Assembly (NCBI GenBank): GCA_021292105.1
Contig: CM037867.1
Location: 16,630,928-16,694,927, forward strand
Length of the DNA: 64,000 bases
Origin: Anadara kagoshimensis
Taxonomy: Eukaryota; Mollusca; Bivalvia; Arcoida; Arcidae
Direction: 5' to 3'
The translations under genes were made by a program, and so were the position numbers. The notes beneath the pieces were generated by a model. That model had not been told where the DNA came from. It searched no databases and saw only the letters and a list, made by a program, of their open reading frames with translations. This document shows, in pieces, positions 47,663 to 59,460 of this stretch (position 1 is the stretch's first letter; every line of letters starts with the position of its first letter).

Positions 47663-47938
47663 GTAAGTCAAATATTTTTCTTCGATTGAGATTAAGTTAA
47701 CAATAAAAATCATCATGTGTGATAATAATGAACATAAGCAAAAAAATTATTTTTAAGATACTCCACTTTCCGGGTGCAGCTGACTGAAGAGTAAGTGCTA
47801 CCCTTAAGGAGTACCCCACTCAAAAACAAAGTTTTCATAGTACTCGTGATGTAATTTACAAAATGATTGCAGCCCTATATTTATTAAGTGGTACATTTTA
47901 AAAGGTTTAATGAGATACTGTTTATTTGTTTTAATCAG

Positions 47939-48053
47939 ATTCCACAGAAGCAAAAAATATATTCCTGTCTCGCTTTGTCCGTATGGATGGACTGAAGTAG
48001 GGAAATCGTGTATACTGTTCTCTAGAAAGAAGGAACTTTTTTGGAGAGCTAAG
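47939..48053 (+). CDS. Gene B, CTLD2 exon 1
   Basis: Acceptor 'gttttaatcag', phase 2; donor aag|gtatgt, phase 0. It reads FHRSKKYIPVSLCPYGWTEV, then GKSCILFSRKKELFWRAK. The CP-x-GW-x-x-x-x-x-SC start is that of a second C-type lectin domain, linked to the first by about ten basic residues. Confidence 0.88.
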
Positions 48054-48762
48054 GTATGTAATTGTAAAACCTTATACTTAGATCAGTTCCTTAAATTTGA
48101 ACGAGATTCAGGGTGTAGCTAGTTAAACAGACGGTATCCTTTCAGAGTACATGATATAGCTTTCCGTGTGAGGAACGTGTAATTTATCAATTCTGAAACT
48201 TGTTTTTTCCTTTTGATATCATGTTAGGGACATGTATCGGTGTGTTTCTGTTTGATTTAATAGAGGAAAATATTTGAGAAACACCGAAAAAACAAATGCC
48301 GTCTTTTTTCATCATTTATTAGACTGTCGAATTGTTTTATTTATACTTTTATTTATTTTGTTAGCATCAAGTTTTCGCCTCATTTTTCTAAAATGATTCC
48401 TAGCAATCTTAGTATTATTTCCTTATGTTGCCATTGTTTTATTATATCTGCTTATTTTGAGATAAATGTTGAAACTAAATTCTTGCTTTCCTATTGGAGT
48501 TGTGGTTTGGACATGGAACGGTATGTGTGTGTTTGATTTGGTCAGAAAAGTTATAAAATAAGCCAAAATAACAAAATATGTACTAATATTTTTGTCAAAA
48601 ATGACTGCAAGAAACCAATGTTTGGAAACAGTCGCATGGAAAATCGCCGAAACAAACATACTATTTTTCATAAATTGAATTTTATTACTGTTTTTTGAAC
48701 AAAATTAATTGATTAATATGTCCTTGACAGTAAGATATTTAATTTTTCTTGTATATGTTTAG

Positions 48763-48853
48763 GAAATAAGTGAGATATATGGAAATCTTCTTACAATAGA
48801 TACACCAGAAATTCATGAAAATTTACTGCCGATACTAAGACAACGAGCAAGAG
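48763..48853 (+). CDS. Gene B, CTLD2 exon 2
   Basis: Acceptor 'tatatgtttag', donor g|gtagag. It reads EISEIYGNLLTIDTPEIHEN, then LLPILRQRAR. It is the counterpart of CTLD1 exon 2 (same length and same exon phases), so the two domains arose by duplication of a three-exon unit. The usual Cys before G-x-L reads Ser/Ile here (EISEIYGNLL). Confidence 0.82.
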
Positions 48854-48979
48854 GTAGAGTTTCTTTATATCTAATTGTGTCATAGGAATACATCGTAAAG
48901 ATGACTTTTTCTTACAATTTCCAGTCTTATAAAGCTTTCAATTTCTATTCAATCTCTGCATGCATATTGGAAAACAACA

Positions 48980-50590
48980 CTGCGTGTCCGTTTGATCTTC
49001 TGTTGGGAAAATATACATATAAGGAAGGCCCATCCAATACATCGACACTGATATATCCGTTTGACCATCTGTTGGGAATATATACATATAAGGAAGACCT
49101 ATCCGATACATCGGCACTGACATATCCGTTTGACCTTCTGTTGGGAAGATATACATTCAAGGAAGGCCCATCCAATACATAGGCACTGACATATCCGTTT
49201 GACCATCTGCTGGGAATATAAACATATAAAGAAGGCCCATCCAATACATCGGCACTGACATATCCGTTTGACCTTCTGTTGGAAAGATATACATATAAGG
49301 AAGGCCAGCCAATACATCGGCACTGACATGTCCGTTTGACCTTCCGTTAGGAATATTCATATAAGGGAGGCTTAGTCCGTTTGACCTTCCGTCAAAATAT
49401 ATGCATAAAAAAGAAGACTCAGCCAATTCATCGACACTGACATGTCCGTTTAAGCTTTGATTAGGGATATTCATATATGGGAGGACAACCAATACATCGG
49501 TACTGACATATGTGTTTGACCCTCCGTTGGGAATATACTTATAAGGGAGGTCCAGCCAATACATCGACACTAACATGTCCGTTTGACATTTTTTTTAGAA
49601 ATATTAATATAAGGGAGGCACAGCCAATACATCGTCACTAACATGTCCGTTTGACTTTTTCAGGAATATTCATAGAAGCGAGGCACAGCAAATATATCGT
49701 CACTGACATGTCCGTTTGACATTTCGTCAAAATATACATAAAAAAGACTTAGCCAATACATCGGCACTGACATGTCCGTTTGACCTTTCATTAGGAATAT
49801 TCATATAAGGGAGGCTTAGTCAGTCCATTAGCACTGACATGTCTGTTTGACCTTCCGTCAAAATATATACATAAAAAAGACTTAGCCAATACATTGTCAC
49901 TGACATGTCCGTTTGACCTTTCATTAGGGATATTCATATAAGGGAGGCCAACCAATACACCGGTACTGACATATCTGTTTGACCTCCGTTTGGGAATATA
50001 TACATTTAAGGGAGGCCCGTCCAATACATCGGCACTAACATGTCCGTTTGACTTTTCATTAGGAATATTCATATAAAGGAGGCCAACTTATATATCGGTA
50101 TTGCCATAACCGTTTAAACTTTTGTTGAGAATATACATGTAAGGGAGGCCAACCAATACATCGGTACTGGCATATCTTTTTAAACCTCCGTTGGGAATAT
50201 ACATATAAGCATATAAGGGAGGCACAACCAATACATCGACACTAACATGTCCGTTTGACCTACCGTTAGGAATAAACATTTAGGGGAGGTCCAGTCAATA
50301 CATCGGCACTTACATGTCCGTTTGATCTTTCTTTAGGAATATATTTATATAAGAGAGGCCTAGTCAATACATCGGTACTGACACGTCCGTTTGACCTCCC
50401 ATGAGGAAAATTCTTGTAAGAGAGGCACAGCTATTACATTGTCACTGACATGTCCGTTGGCCGTCCGTTAGGAAGATATACATATAATGGAGTCTCAGTC
50501 AATACATCGGCACTGACATATCCCTTTGACCTTTCATTAGAAATTTACATATCAGGGAGGCCCAGCCAAAACATCGGCACTGTTAAGATT
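48980..50590. repeat. Minisatellite of about 60-70 bp units in a lectin intron
   Basis: About two dozen units built on catgtccgtttgaccttc, 'aggaatattcatataaggga' and 'ccaatacatcggcactgac'. The first five units are about 68 bp and regular; later ones vary in length and sequence. Many open frames cross it on both strands; they are by-products of the repeat. Confidence 0.9.
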
Positions 50591-52001
50591 TGCAGTAAGT
50601 AGATACTTCACCTTCAACCTATAACAGCTGTCTTTATTTTAATGTGTTCCTTAGTTTCTTAACCTCTCGGTTATTTATTGAAGATACTGGTATGTTTCTA
50701 AAATTAGTGTTCCCATGTGAACATAATAAAGCTTTGTAAAGTATTTGCATCAATGTACTTGTCTATAATAATTATTCAATTTAAAGTTCAAGCAAATTGG
50801 TCAGTTGTTTGCTAGGTTATTTAACGTTGACCTTATACACAATACACGTAATCGGTTTTTTATATTTCCAATACATCAATATGATGTTTAAGCATCTTCT
50901 TATTTATTTTAAATTGAAAAGTATACGTAATACATTTAAAAGAAAGATATTGTTCCATTATATCAAAACATAGTTACTTACACGTGGTATTGCTTTACAA
51001 AAACACACTGTACTCGGTAAAAAGAATAAAAGTATGCAATATGAATGATAATAAGAAATTTTCTTTACTCATTTGCGTTCAAAAAGATAAGGGATGGCAG
51101 TGCTAAACCCAAACAATTATTATTATACATTTATTGTCTTTTGTCTTTGAAAGAGGGAAGTATGAACGTTTACCCGCAGCAAGTTATATTATCCGACATT
51201 GAACCACGAGAGAAATGTGACATGTTAGGGGGTGTTCATATTGGTCAAAAGTCATGACCGATTCTCTATCGATGACCTCATATCATTGTGACGTATAGGT
51301 GTGTTCCGAATAAGGGATGTATTACAGTGAAACTTTATCGCATGAAGGAAATATGATATTTCAATCCTCACCATGTGATTGCTCTCATCGAATCAAATTT
51401 AGTATTTATGAGTGATGTATAATGAATGATATGATATATAAAAACACACCGCACTCCATTCAATGAAAACAAATATGCAATATAAATGGTAATTTAGAAA
51501 TGCTCTTAACTCATGGAAGTTCAAATAGTTAAGGAGTAGCAGTGGTTATCCCAAGTTATTACTAAATTGTTTTGAAGATGTAAACAGAACCATAATGTTA
51601 TATGTCTAAACATATCCTTGTTAAAATCATAAACAGTTTGCCACCACTGCTATTTATGTTCAGACAATAGGTAATATTCCGACCAGTCCAAATTGTTCGA
51701 CTTTTTATGTTATATTCAGATGAAGCTCAATTATTGAATGTGAATTTATATTCCCTCTTGTATCTAATAGGTGAGAAAGTTTAAACTGAAACATTTAATG
51801 ATTTCACATTCCTCAACCATTAATGGATACAGTGTTTTAGTATAATTGTTGTACATGACTTTGAAATTATTATAACAATGTTATTTGTCTTTTAGATTTT
51901 ATAGGGTATTTCATTCTATTGAATTGTTTTGGAATATAAACAAAACGTTTTTTTTTTTATTTCTATAAATATTAATAACATTGTAATTTGTTTTTCTTTA
52001 G
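50591..52001 (+). other. Rest of the last lectin intron
   Basis: AT-rich intron. A loose duplication is visible: 'gataataagaaattt' with 'ctcatttgcgttcaaaaag' near 51045-51085, and a similar stretch near 51490-51530. No exon was recognised. Confidence 0.6.
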
Positions 52002-52249
52002 AATCAAAAGGGTATTCTTACTGGATTGGTTTAGTAAAGGAAAATGATATTTGGATTTGGTTAAGTACACAGAAACCAGCTACATATACTAACTGGATTG
52101 AAGGTCAACCGGATCATTCGGACATTTGTGGTTATTATGATTCTACGATAAGTAATTTTAGATGGGATGCGTATGGTAGAGATGAATGCGCTGATCTTGT
52201 ATCTAAAAATTACATTTCTGAAAAACTAATTTATAAATGGTATAATTAG
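52002..52249 (+). CDS. Gene B, CTLD2 last exon with QPD motif, stop codon
   Basis: After 'tttttctttag' the exon reads SYWIGLVKENDIWIWLSTQK, TYTNWIEGQPDHSDICGYY, RWDAYGRDECADL and ends in TAG at 52247-52249. The WIGL core, QPD (52106-52114; in C-type lectins QPD usually favours galactose-type sugars) and the C-x(n)-RWD-x(n)-C stretch are present. The last Cys-x-CE strand of the standard fold is missing or changed, and the chain ends KLIYKWYN. Calcium-dependent sugar binding is plausible, not proven. Confidence 0.92.
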
Positions 52250-54490
52250 ATGTAAAACTTTGCATTATTGAAGTCTAATATCACCAAAAGATTTGTGTTG
52301 TATGGTATATTAACGTGTAACGTATTTATAAATCGATATATTGTTGTCATTGCCAATTCAATATTACATTTATGTTACCGAAACAACAAATTACTATGCA
52401 TTTCTACTGATTTAGTATATATATATATAGAATGAAAACTATGTTTTATATATACACTGATATTTATACATTGAAGGTAATGATTTGCGGACATTTTTCA
52501 TAATTTTATGAATTTCATGTATTCAAACGTCAAGGACATATGCAAAAGAATAACATTATAAGTGTCTGGAAAACCGTATTCTTTTTGTTTCTGTGTACTC
52601 AAGTGTATTGTAATTACAAAAAATATTTGTATAACTACGATTTTCATATCAGACAAAGAATTTAAAGGTCATCATTCAAAACTGAGAGAAATTTAAAATG
52701 GTTAATGATTGTGTAATAGACCCCATTTCACATGCTATGCCTACACACAACAGCGATATTTCTTGACTAAGTCTGGCGCGAATTTACAAAACTTTTTGTT
52801 CCAAGCGGACAGTGCGCGACTGATACCGTGGTACAAAAAGGACTGTCGGACAAAGAGGATGCAAAAACGTAGTTCCATGCAAATCGGATTTAATCGGTCT
52901 TTATTTTTTCAAATACTACTAGATGGTAATTTTATTAAAAACCAAGGTAATGACATCATTTACATCTTACTATTTGGACCACAGGTAATTTAAACATTGA
53001 ATATTATTACTGAATTTGCATGATATGGTATTGAAAAGGGACTAAATGAAAACCTTCATGGTCATGACCAACCTTTTCCCGTTATACGTTTGCGATAATT
53101 AAAGCATTTAATAAATATACAGTACCTGAACATTTAGTTGTAGTATTTTGGGGACAAATATGTCGATCTTTGCAGTCAATTGTGATTGTTTTGACTATAA
53201 GTTTGACTATTTACCCTTCATAAGATATATTTAATAACCCCTCAGGTGAGACTTAATCAATAATGACGGTGGTATATTTATAAAAAGAAAAAGTAGATCG
53301 TCGGTAGATGTAACTTCATTGTTCTAATTAACATCTATTTCATAGTTGAATTGATAAAGAAGTTAAGAGTACAAATGTTATATTTTAGAATCATGTATTG
53401 CTTACTGACTTAGAAGCATTGTTCTGGTATTATGTTAATGTGTTGTTATATATCTTTCTTTTAAAATTTCGTGTCATAACAAAAATATTAAAAACGATAC
53501 ACAAAACATTATTTTTGTAATTAAATGCTGAATTTTTCCTTTATTCTAGATCAAAACCTGTAGACATATCAATCAATTTAACATACATATATATATAGAT
53601 GGCTTTATTTAAATTAATACTAAAAGATTCTGAATATGTGAATGTCATCTATTTTAGTGAGCTTAAACAGTAACTGTTACGAAAATGATTGAATTCGTGT
53701 TTCTTATTTGTATTTGTACGTCAGAATGATGCCCACTAAAAACTGTCTTTAAAGTCGAATATGGTACAGGCAATGACATAAGTTTTGTATTAATGTTATG
53801 AATACTTGCTTATCCTGCTTATAGTGTGTTTATTAGGAGATTATAGAGTGCTATGTAAAAGAGATCATGTCTGCTACGGGATGTTTATACGGAAGCTGCA
53901 TACAAATACATTGACGGTGATGAGATATTACTGGGATTTTAAGGCACTTAAAACAAAATAATAACCTTTTATCACAAAAGTGTTGGTAAAAACGATGTCA
54001 CTGCATCCAAAATTATCATTAATATATTTTCTATTACATAGTACCATGTTCGTTCTCATCCTTCATTGTTTTGATGCATTTTCTTACCTTACCAGAGCAA
54101 CTGGTCACACTTATAGGACGAAAAACGTGTTTTATGCTAATTTTGTTAATTTTCAAAGTTTATAAGTTGCTTTTGGAATTTTGATTGATACATAGGACGA
54201 AAAACGTGTTTTATGTTAATTTTGTTAATTTTCAAAGTTTATAAATTGCTTTTGGGATTTTGATTTATACATTGATTCAATACATCATCAATAATTGTAA
54301 ATATGTTACAACAAAGTTTTATTTTAATGAAGATATTTTTTCTTAAAAGCTCTAACATGAGTAAAGTAAAAAAATTAACAATTCGACGTTATTCTTCAAT
54401 TTATAAATAGATAAACAAAATTAATATGCTGTGGTTGGCATTGTATGAAGGTTGATTGATATGCTGGAAGGCATGTTTTGATCACAAGTA
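52250..54490 (+). other. 3' flank of gene B, nothing firm
   Basis: It should hold the 3' UTR. An AATAAA is at about 53110, too far to be sure. An open frame at 52709-52993 (CGAN-like, no known motif) shows no splice or domain evidence. A tandem 78-bp duplication lies at 54116-54270. Confidence 0.5.
54116..54270 (+). repeat. 78-bp tandem duplication
   Basis: 'aggacgaaaaacgtgtttta' through 'ttttgattgatacat' occurs twice head to tail, with few differences. Confidence 0.9.
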
Positions 54491-54496
54491 GATAAG

Positions 54497-56015
54497 CAAC
54501 GAGATCCTTTTTCAGTCCTAATAGAACCTGACCATTTTAATTCCAATATTCAAACATTATTGAACCGTTTTATATTGACGAAATAACACTTTATCAAAAC
54601 AGACATACTTGTCCATGTCCGAATCACAATCCAGAAGCAAAGTAAAAACTTTAGAACTGACAAGTAAGTTAGAAACGTGAATTTAACCACGGAAGTGAGG
54701 CCGGATGGTCCGGAAGGTAAAGCACCCCCAGTTTAACTAACTACATCGACCTTACACTACACCATAGTCTTTTGCAAAATGAAGAAAAATTGATTATATA
54801 AGTGTTACTTAATATTGACATCAGACAAAATAATACATATTGATATCAATACGGATATGTTAGCAACATTGGGGACATGTTCCTTTATATGATACAATAT
54901 ATGGTTGATTTTCAACGCGACAAGCAAGACTTTGAATGAGGTATCAATCTATGAAGGCTTTCACTGTTGCAACCGTAGAAATGGTCATTGATGTAACGGC
55001 CAAAAATCATTTAGACCCGCCACATGTATATGGATAGCCAAACAAGTACCTGCTTGGCTATCCATATCCGTGTGGCGGTTCAACAGAATTATCACTCAGT
55101 TCTATCTGATTAATCTGGAAACTTTAAAGACGCATCTGGAAAAATTGCAACACGGTTTAAAACTGCAACTTACAGTTTAACAATCAACAAGCTAAGAAAT
55201 TTGAACGCTTAATCATTAACTTTAAAGAAAACGTCATTGTTGCAACCGTACTCATATATTGTATGTAAAATACTGATTTCACAAAAATGTACCCATACTA
55301 TTGCTAACAAAGGGATAGTAAAGCCTTTATAAAAATTAAAAATTACTAAAGCAATGATCTTTCCGAAAACTATCAAAAAAATTATCTTAACTTTATCACA
55401 ATACTGATAAAATCTGTTATCAGAATCAAAATCAAGATAAAATACACTACTTTATTTCTACTTTTGTGTAAAAACATTTTTTCATCTCGTCTATTTTAAT
55501 TATGGTGAAGGCTAAATTGGAACCTCGCAGAGTTGCACTGAAATTATTATTAAAAAACACTGGCAACAGGAAGTGATGCACAAAAATCTAATTTTATTGC
55601 TTGTTTAGATATTTTGTCATAATTGGAAAACTTTCAAAACGTATTGCATTTTGTATCATGTGTTCACAATAAAAGATAGAATTAAAATTTAAGTGTTCTT
55701 TTTTGACACAGAATACTCCAAAATCTGATTTGTATATATATTTTCGAAAAATTAAAAATTGCATGGACTTTTCTACAAGAAAACAAAATGTCTCGCCAGA
55801 ATTTAGTGCTTGGTCTCTTAGATTAGACTTGTATGTTTAAAAAACAAGGCAATATCAGAACCTACACGGTATTGCTAACAGATTAAATAAGATCATTTCC
55901 TATAATATTTGCAACTTATATGTTAGATAGAAAACTCGGAGAAAATATCAACAAAACTCATATTTATTGTTAATAAAATTAACAAACCTCTATCCATGAA
56001 TATTTTCGACTTGAC
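54497..56015 (+). repeat. Left arm of a large inverted repeat
   Basis: It begins caacgagatcctttttcagt and runs to about 56015 ('gaatattttcgacttg'). The reverse complement, with scattered differences and small indels, is 62470-64000. The match covers 'accattttaattc', 'acaaagggatagtaaagcc', 'ttatcacaatactgataaaa', 'cttggtctcttagatt' and 'aaaatatcaacaaaactca'. The arm includes the 110-bp module (54612-54725). Confidence 0.93.
55017..55083. repeat. Hairpin of about 25-bp arms inside the left arm
   Basis: ccgccacatgtatatggata + gccaa and ttggctatccatatccgtgt + ggcgg face each other over a 12-base loop. The right arm has only one half (63455-63478). Confidence 0.88.
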
Positions 56016-56420
56016 TGTCGCTAAATCATTCAACTCAACATACAGATATTTAGATGACGTTCTGTCTCTTAACAATCCTAAATTTTGAGACTATGTAAAT
56101 GGCATCTATCCTAATGAGCTTGAAATAAAAGACACGGCTGATTTCTCAAGTTCTGCTTCATATTTAGACTTATACCTGAATTATGACTCACACGAAAGGC
56201 TACATTTGAAACTTTATGACAAACGTGATGACTTCAATTTTTATATTGTCAATTTTCTTTTGTATGCATCAATATACCTGCTTTTCCTGCTTATGGTGTA
56301 TTTGCTTCACAATAAATAGGCTATGGTAGAGTTTGTTCCCACTTTACATACTTAAGCAATATGTTTATAAATAAATTGTTGATCCAGGGATGTTGCAAGC
56401 CTAGGCTCATAAAGGCTCTC
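56016..56420 (+). pseudogene. Reverse-transcriptase-like remnant, plus copy
   Basis: The frame reads FNSTYRYLDDVLSLNNPKF, a stop, then YPNELEIKDTADFSSSASYL and LKLYDKRDDFNFYIVNFLL. YLDD is the RT active-site box. The copy is broken by stops. Minus-strand copies lie at 57400-57880 and 16430-16830. Confidence 0.82.
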
Positions 56421-56469
56421 AAAGTGTTTTATGGCGGTATTGCTGATAAGTAGGGTGTTACTGTGTCCA

Positions 56470-56650
56470 GGATTGCCCATGTCATAAATTTAGTCTCCAA
56501 ATTTAGGATTGATAAGAGTTGTGTAAAGTTGAATGATTTGGCGACTGTCTTCTCTCCAGATTTGACATTTTTTCAGAGCTGGTATCTGATGTAATTTTTT
56601 ACGAATAGCTTCCATATTTCGGCGATTCGGCAGCCGGACTTCAACTCAGT
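56470..56650 (-). pseudogene. RT-element fragment, minus copy
   Basis: 'tctccaaatttaggattgat' and 'agctggtatctgatg' repeat 57670-57810, so this is another minus-strand piece of the same element, upstream of the YLDD box. Confidence 0.65.
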
Positions 56651-56744
56651 CATTTGTATAATGCTTTATTTTTCACAATAAATTGTCCCATTGTACCATG
56701 ACCGCGATAACATTTTTTTAAAATAAATTATTAAAATATTTTCA

Positions 56745-57020
56745 AAAGATACACTGCTGTTATATACTTCCCCCTCTCCTAATAAAACTGACATCAGAGA
56801 TGTTAACTAGTGAGTATGAGGCTGATAACGTTGAAAGGAGTATTGGTTTTATGTTTCAGTCAAGACTATTGGGACTATATGGAGATATCAGCTGTAGTAT
56901 GGTGGAAGGAACCGGATTACATCGATACAACTGAATACTTCTCACACTGAGATATGGCCGAATTAAATTTATAGCCAGGTTACCTCAGATTCCTAAACCT
57001 GATTTTAAATCATTTGTTCT
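56745..57020 (+). repeat. Direct-repeat block 1 (partner 57928-58195)
   Basis: 'gatacactgctgttatatac', 'gagatgttaactagtgagt', 'tatggagatatcagctgt' and 'gccaggttacctcagattcc' occur in order in both blocks. Each follows a minus-strand RT fragment, so a unit of about 1.2 kb seems duplicated. Confidence 0.9.
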
Positions 57021-57112
57021 CGATCTGTATCTATATAGTAATGTATTGACATAGAAACGCCATAAGTATATAAGTATCAAACTCAAAAACAAAGTTAACA
57101 TACTAATATATG

Positions 57113-57260
57113 TCTAAATCATAATCCAGAAGCAAAGTAAAAACTTTGGAACTGACAAGTTAAGTTAGACACGTGAACTTCCATCATGGAAGTGAGGGCG
57201 GGTGTTCCGGAAGTGTAAGCATCTCATGTGTAGCAAGTAACACCTACCACGTATGTAATC
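57113..57260 (+). repeat. Dispersed module of about 110 bp, copy 5
   Basis: 'gtctaaatcataatccagaa', aaagtaaaaactttggaact, 'gacacgtgaacttcca' and the acgtatgtaatcaaaatt tail. Confidence 0.75.
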
Positions 57261-57399
57261 AAAATTGTGAAATTATGGGACGTCAAATATATCGAGCGAA
57301 ATCCTGGACCCAGAGACATCAAAGTTATCAACAATACTGTGATGTTGGCCATAAAACTTTTTGAGAGCCTTAATAAGCCTAGGCTTGCAATATTCCTGA

Positions 57400-57882
57400 G
57401 TCAACACATTTTTTGCAAGAAACCCGCTTCGTTGTACAAAGTTCCTCTAGTGGCTCTATCATAGCGGATTAATTGGGAAACAAATACACCATAAGCAGGA
57501 GAAGCAGGTATACTGCTGCATAGAAAAGGAAAGTTGACAACAATAAAACAATAAGTCATACCATTTATCATACATTAGGCGCCATAATTAAGGTATAATT
57601 CTCAATATTAAGCAGAAGTTGGAAAAACAGTCGCATCTTTTATTCCAAGCTCCCTAAGAAACATGTCATTAAGTCTCCAAATTTAGGATTGATAAGAGAC
57701 AGAATTTCATTTATATATCTGTGTGTGGAGTTGAATGATTTCTCTCCAAATTTAATATGGCTGTGCATGAATTCTGCTCTTACATTTTTTACAGCTGGTA
57801 TCTGATGTGATTTTCGACGAATAATTTCCATATTTTTGCCGTTCAACAGCCGAACTTCAACTAAATTGTACCATGGTACCAT
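57400..57882 (-). pseudogene. RT-element fragment, minus copy with FNSTHRYIN box
   Basis: Minus strand: FNSTHRYINEILSLINPKFG (the YLDD box has become YINE) within an open piece 57882-57640. Continuing to 57400 are broken pieces parallel to 16430-16620. The altered active site shows decay. Confidence 0.8.
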
Positions 57883-57927
57883 GACCGCAATAACTATTTT
57901 TTGGAAATAAATTATTTAGATATTTCC

Positions 57928-58195
57928 AAAAGATACACTGCTGTTATATACCCCCCTCTCCTAATCAAATTGACATCAGAGATGTTAACTAGTGAGTGTG
58001 AGTGGTCACGTTGAATGGTGCATTGGTTTAATGCTTCAGTCAAAACTATTGGGGCTATATGGAGATATCAGCTGTGGTATGGTGGAAGGAACGGAATTAC
58101 ATCAATACAACTGAATATTTCTCACACTGAGATTTGGCCCAATTAAATTTAAAGCCAGGTTACCTCAGATTCCTAAACCTTATTTTAGATCATTA
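57928..58195 (+). repeat. Direct-repeat block 2 (partner 56745-57020)
   Basis: See the partner block; the same ordered phrases recur here. Confidence 0.9.
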
Positions 58196-58439
58196 TTATT
58201 ATATCTAATAACGTCTTGACATCGAAACGTCCATAAGTATATAAGTTTATAATGATTAATCTTAATATACCAATGGAAAAAAAACAAATCGGTAAATGTC
58301 CACATCACAACCTACAAAGTTGAAAGATTTGAAAGAATAAACACAGAAATGAGACTGGGATTTCTAGAAGTTTGAGAACCTACTATCTATTTAGTTACAC
58401 CTTTCATGTGTATCATTGAATTGGAAAAGAACTGAATAT

Positions 58440-58612
58440 GACACTAATAAAAATTATTCTCAATAATAAGATTTATGTAAACTGATTTCTAGGTAATACC
58501 TGGGATTGAGGTTGTAAGTGGTCTTCTCTTTTACAAAATAATCCTGTTATATGCCCCATTGTTTACAACCTTTTGACCTAGATCATCACAGTTTTTGCAG
58601 TTAGCTTTTTAC
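58440..58612 (+). repeat. Direct-repeat block (partner 61285-61440)
   Basis: 'aaaattattctcaataataa', 'gatttatgtaaactgatttc', 'gggattgaggttgtaagtgg' and 'cacagtttttgcagttagct' are shared by both. Confidence 0.9.
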
Positions 58613-58869
58613 GCCAAATATGCATAGTTTGTAATTCTCTTTTGACGTTTTGCATTATTGCATGGGTGAGTTAAGACCTTTTTCAGGAAATGTTAAATTT
58701 TACACCTCCATTTACTTTCGTTTTGATGGATTTACAATTTATCTGAGAAAATCTTAGTTTGGAGTTGTGACGTCACGCCATCGGAATGTTTTATGACCAT
58801 TATTAAAGTACATCTTTGTTTACAAACTTATTGGGTGTGAATTTATTAGAGACGCCTTCCGATGATCAA

Positions 58870-59460
58870 CCATTGAAAGTGGTGCTTTTGAGACATAGTT
58901 TAATTCGACGTTTGGAGTCTCACATGGATAATTGTCCCGCAGATGCAAATCTTAGACTGCACAGTACCCACTACACAGTAACAACGCGATGAAGGGTCGG
59001 TCTCAAAGTTCGGACACTCGCCAATGACCCTTTCTTGACCCGATTTTCATCTCCATCGGGCATTGTTTTCCTACAGATCAGTGGTAATGACTTGTGTGAT
59101 TCACGCCTTGGAGTAGACACTCTGTGCCAACAGATCACATCGTTTGCACAATTCTAGCGAAACGGTGTTGGGATTCATCGCGTTATTATACGATAATTAC
59201 TTCGTCTCATCCATGGGCTGCTGACAGTCGCTAAAACGATCGTGTTGTGAGTTTGAACAATTTATTGGCTGCATGGACAAAAGACAATCCGGATTCTTCC
59301 ATTTACTTCTGGCATCACCGTGGTTTCTTGGATGTGACACTTTCATTTTTGGATCCACACGATGGTGTACATTTATTCTACAGTCCGACAAACACGACTA
59401 TCATGACGAAATACCTGCGTAGTGTCCGTTGCGCAGTTCTGCACAGAGTCCGCAATGTAT
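58870..59460 (+). pseudogene. Retroelement ORF remnant with SGNH-hydrolase-like piece
   Basis: Plus frame: LKVVLLRHSLIRRLESHMDN, a stop, RVGLKVRTLANDPFL, then GIVFLQISGNDLCDSRLGVD (a G-x-N-D block like the SGNH/GDSL esterase core), another stop, and after frame changes AAWTKDNPDSSIYFWHHRGF with DGVHLF and KYLRSVRCAVLHRV (DGVH is the usual last catalytic block). Such esterase-like modules occur in ORF1 of several retroelements. At least three stops or shifts make it inactive. Confidence 0.7.

Noticed and set aside
48901-50279. Many repetitive open frames on both strands
   Set aside because: They are produced by the minisatellite; copy lengths are not multiples of three throughout, and no splice context supports them.
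52709-52993. 94-residue frame downstream of gene B
   Set aside because: No signal peptide, motif or splice signal; composition is like the flanking DNA.
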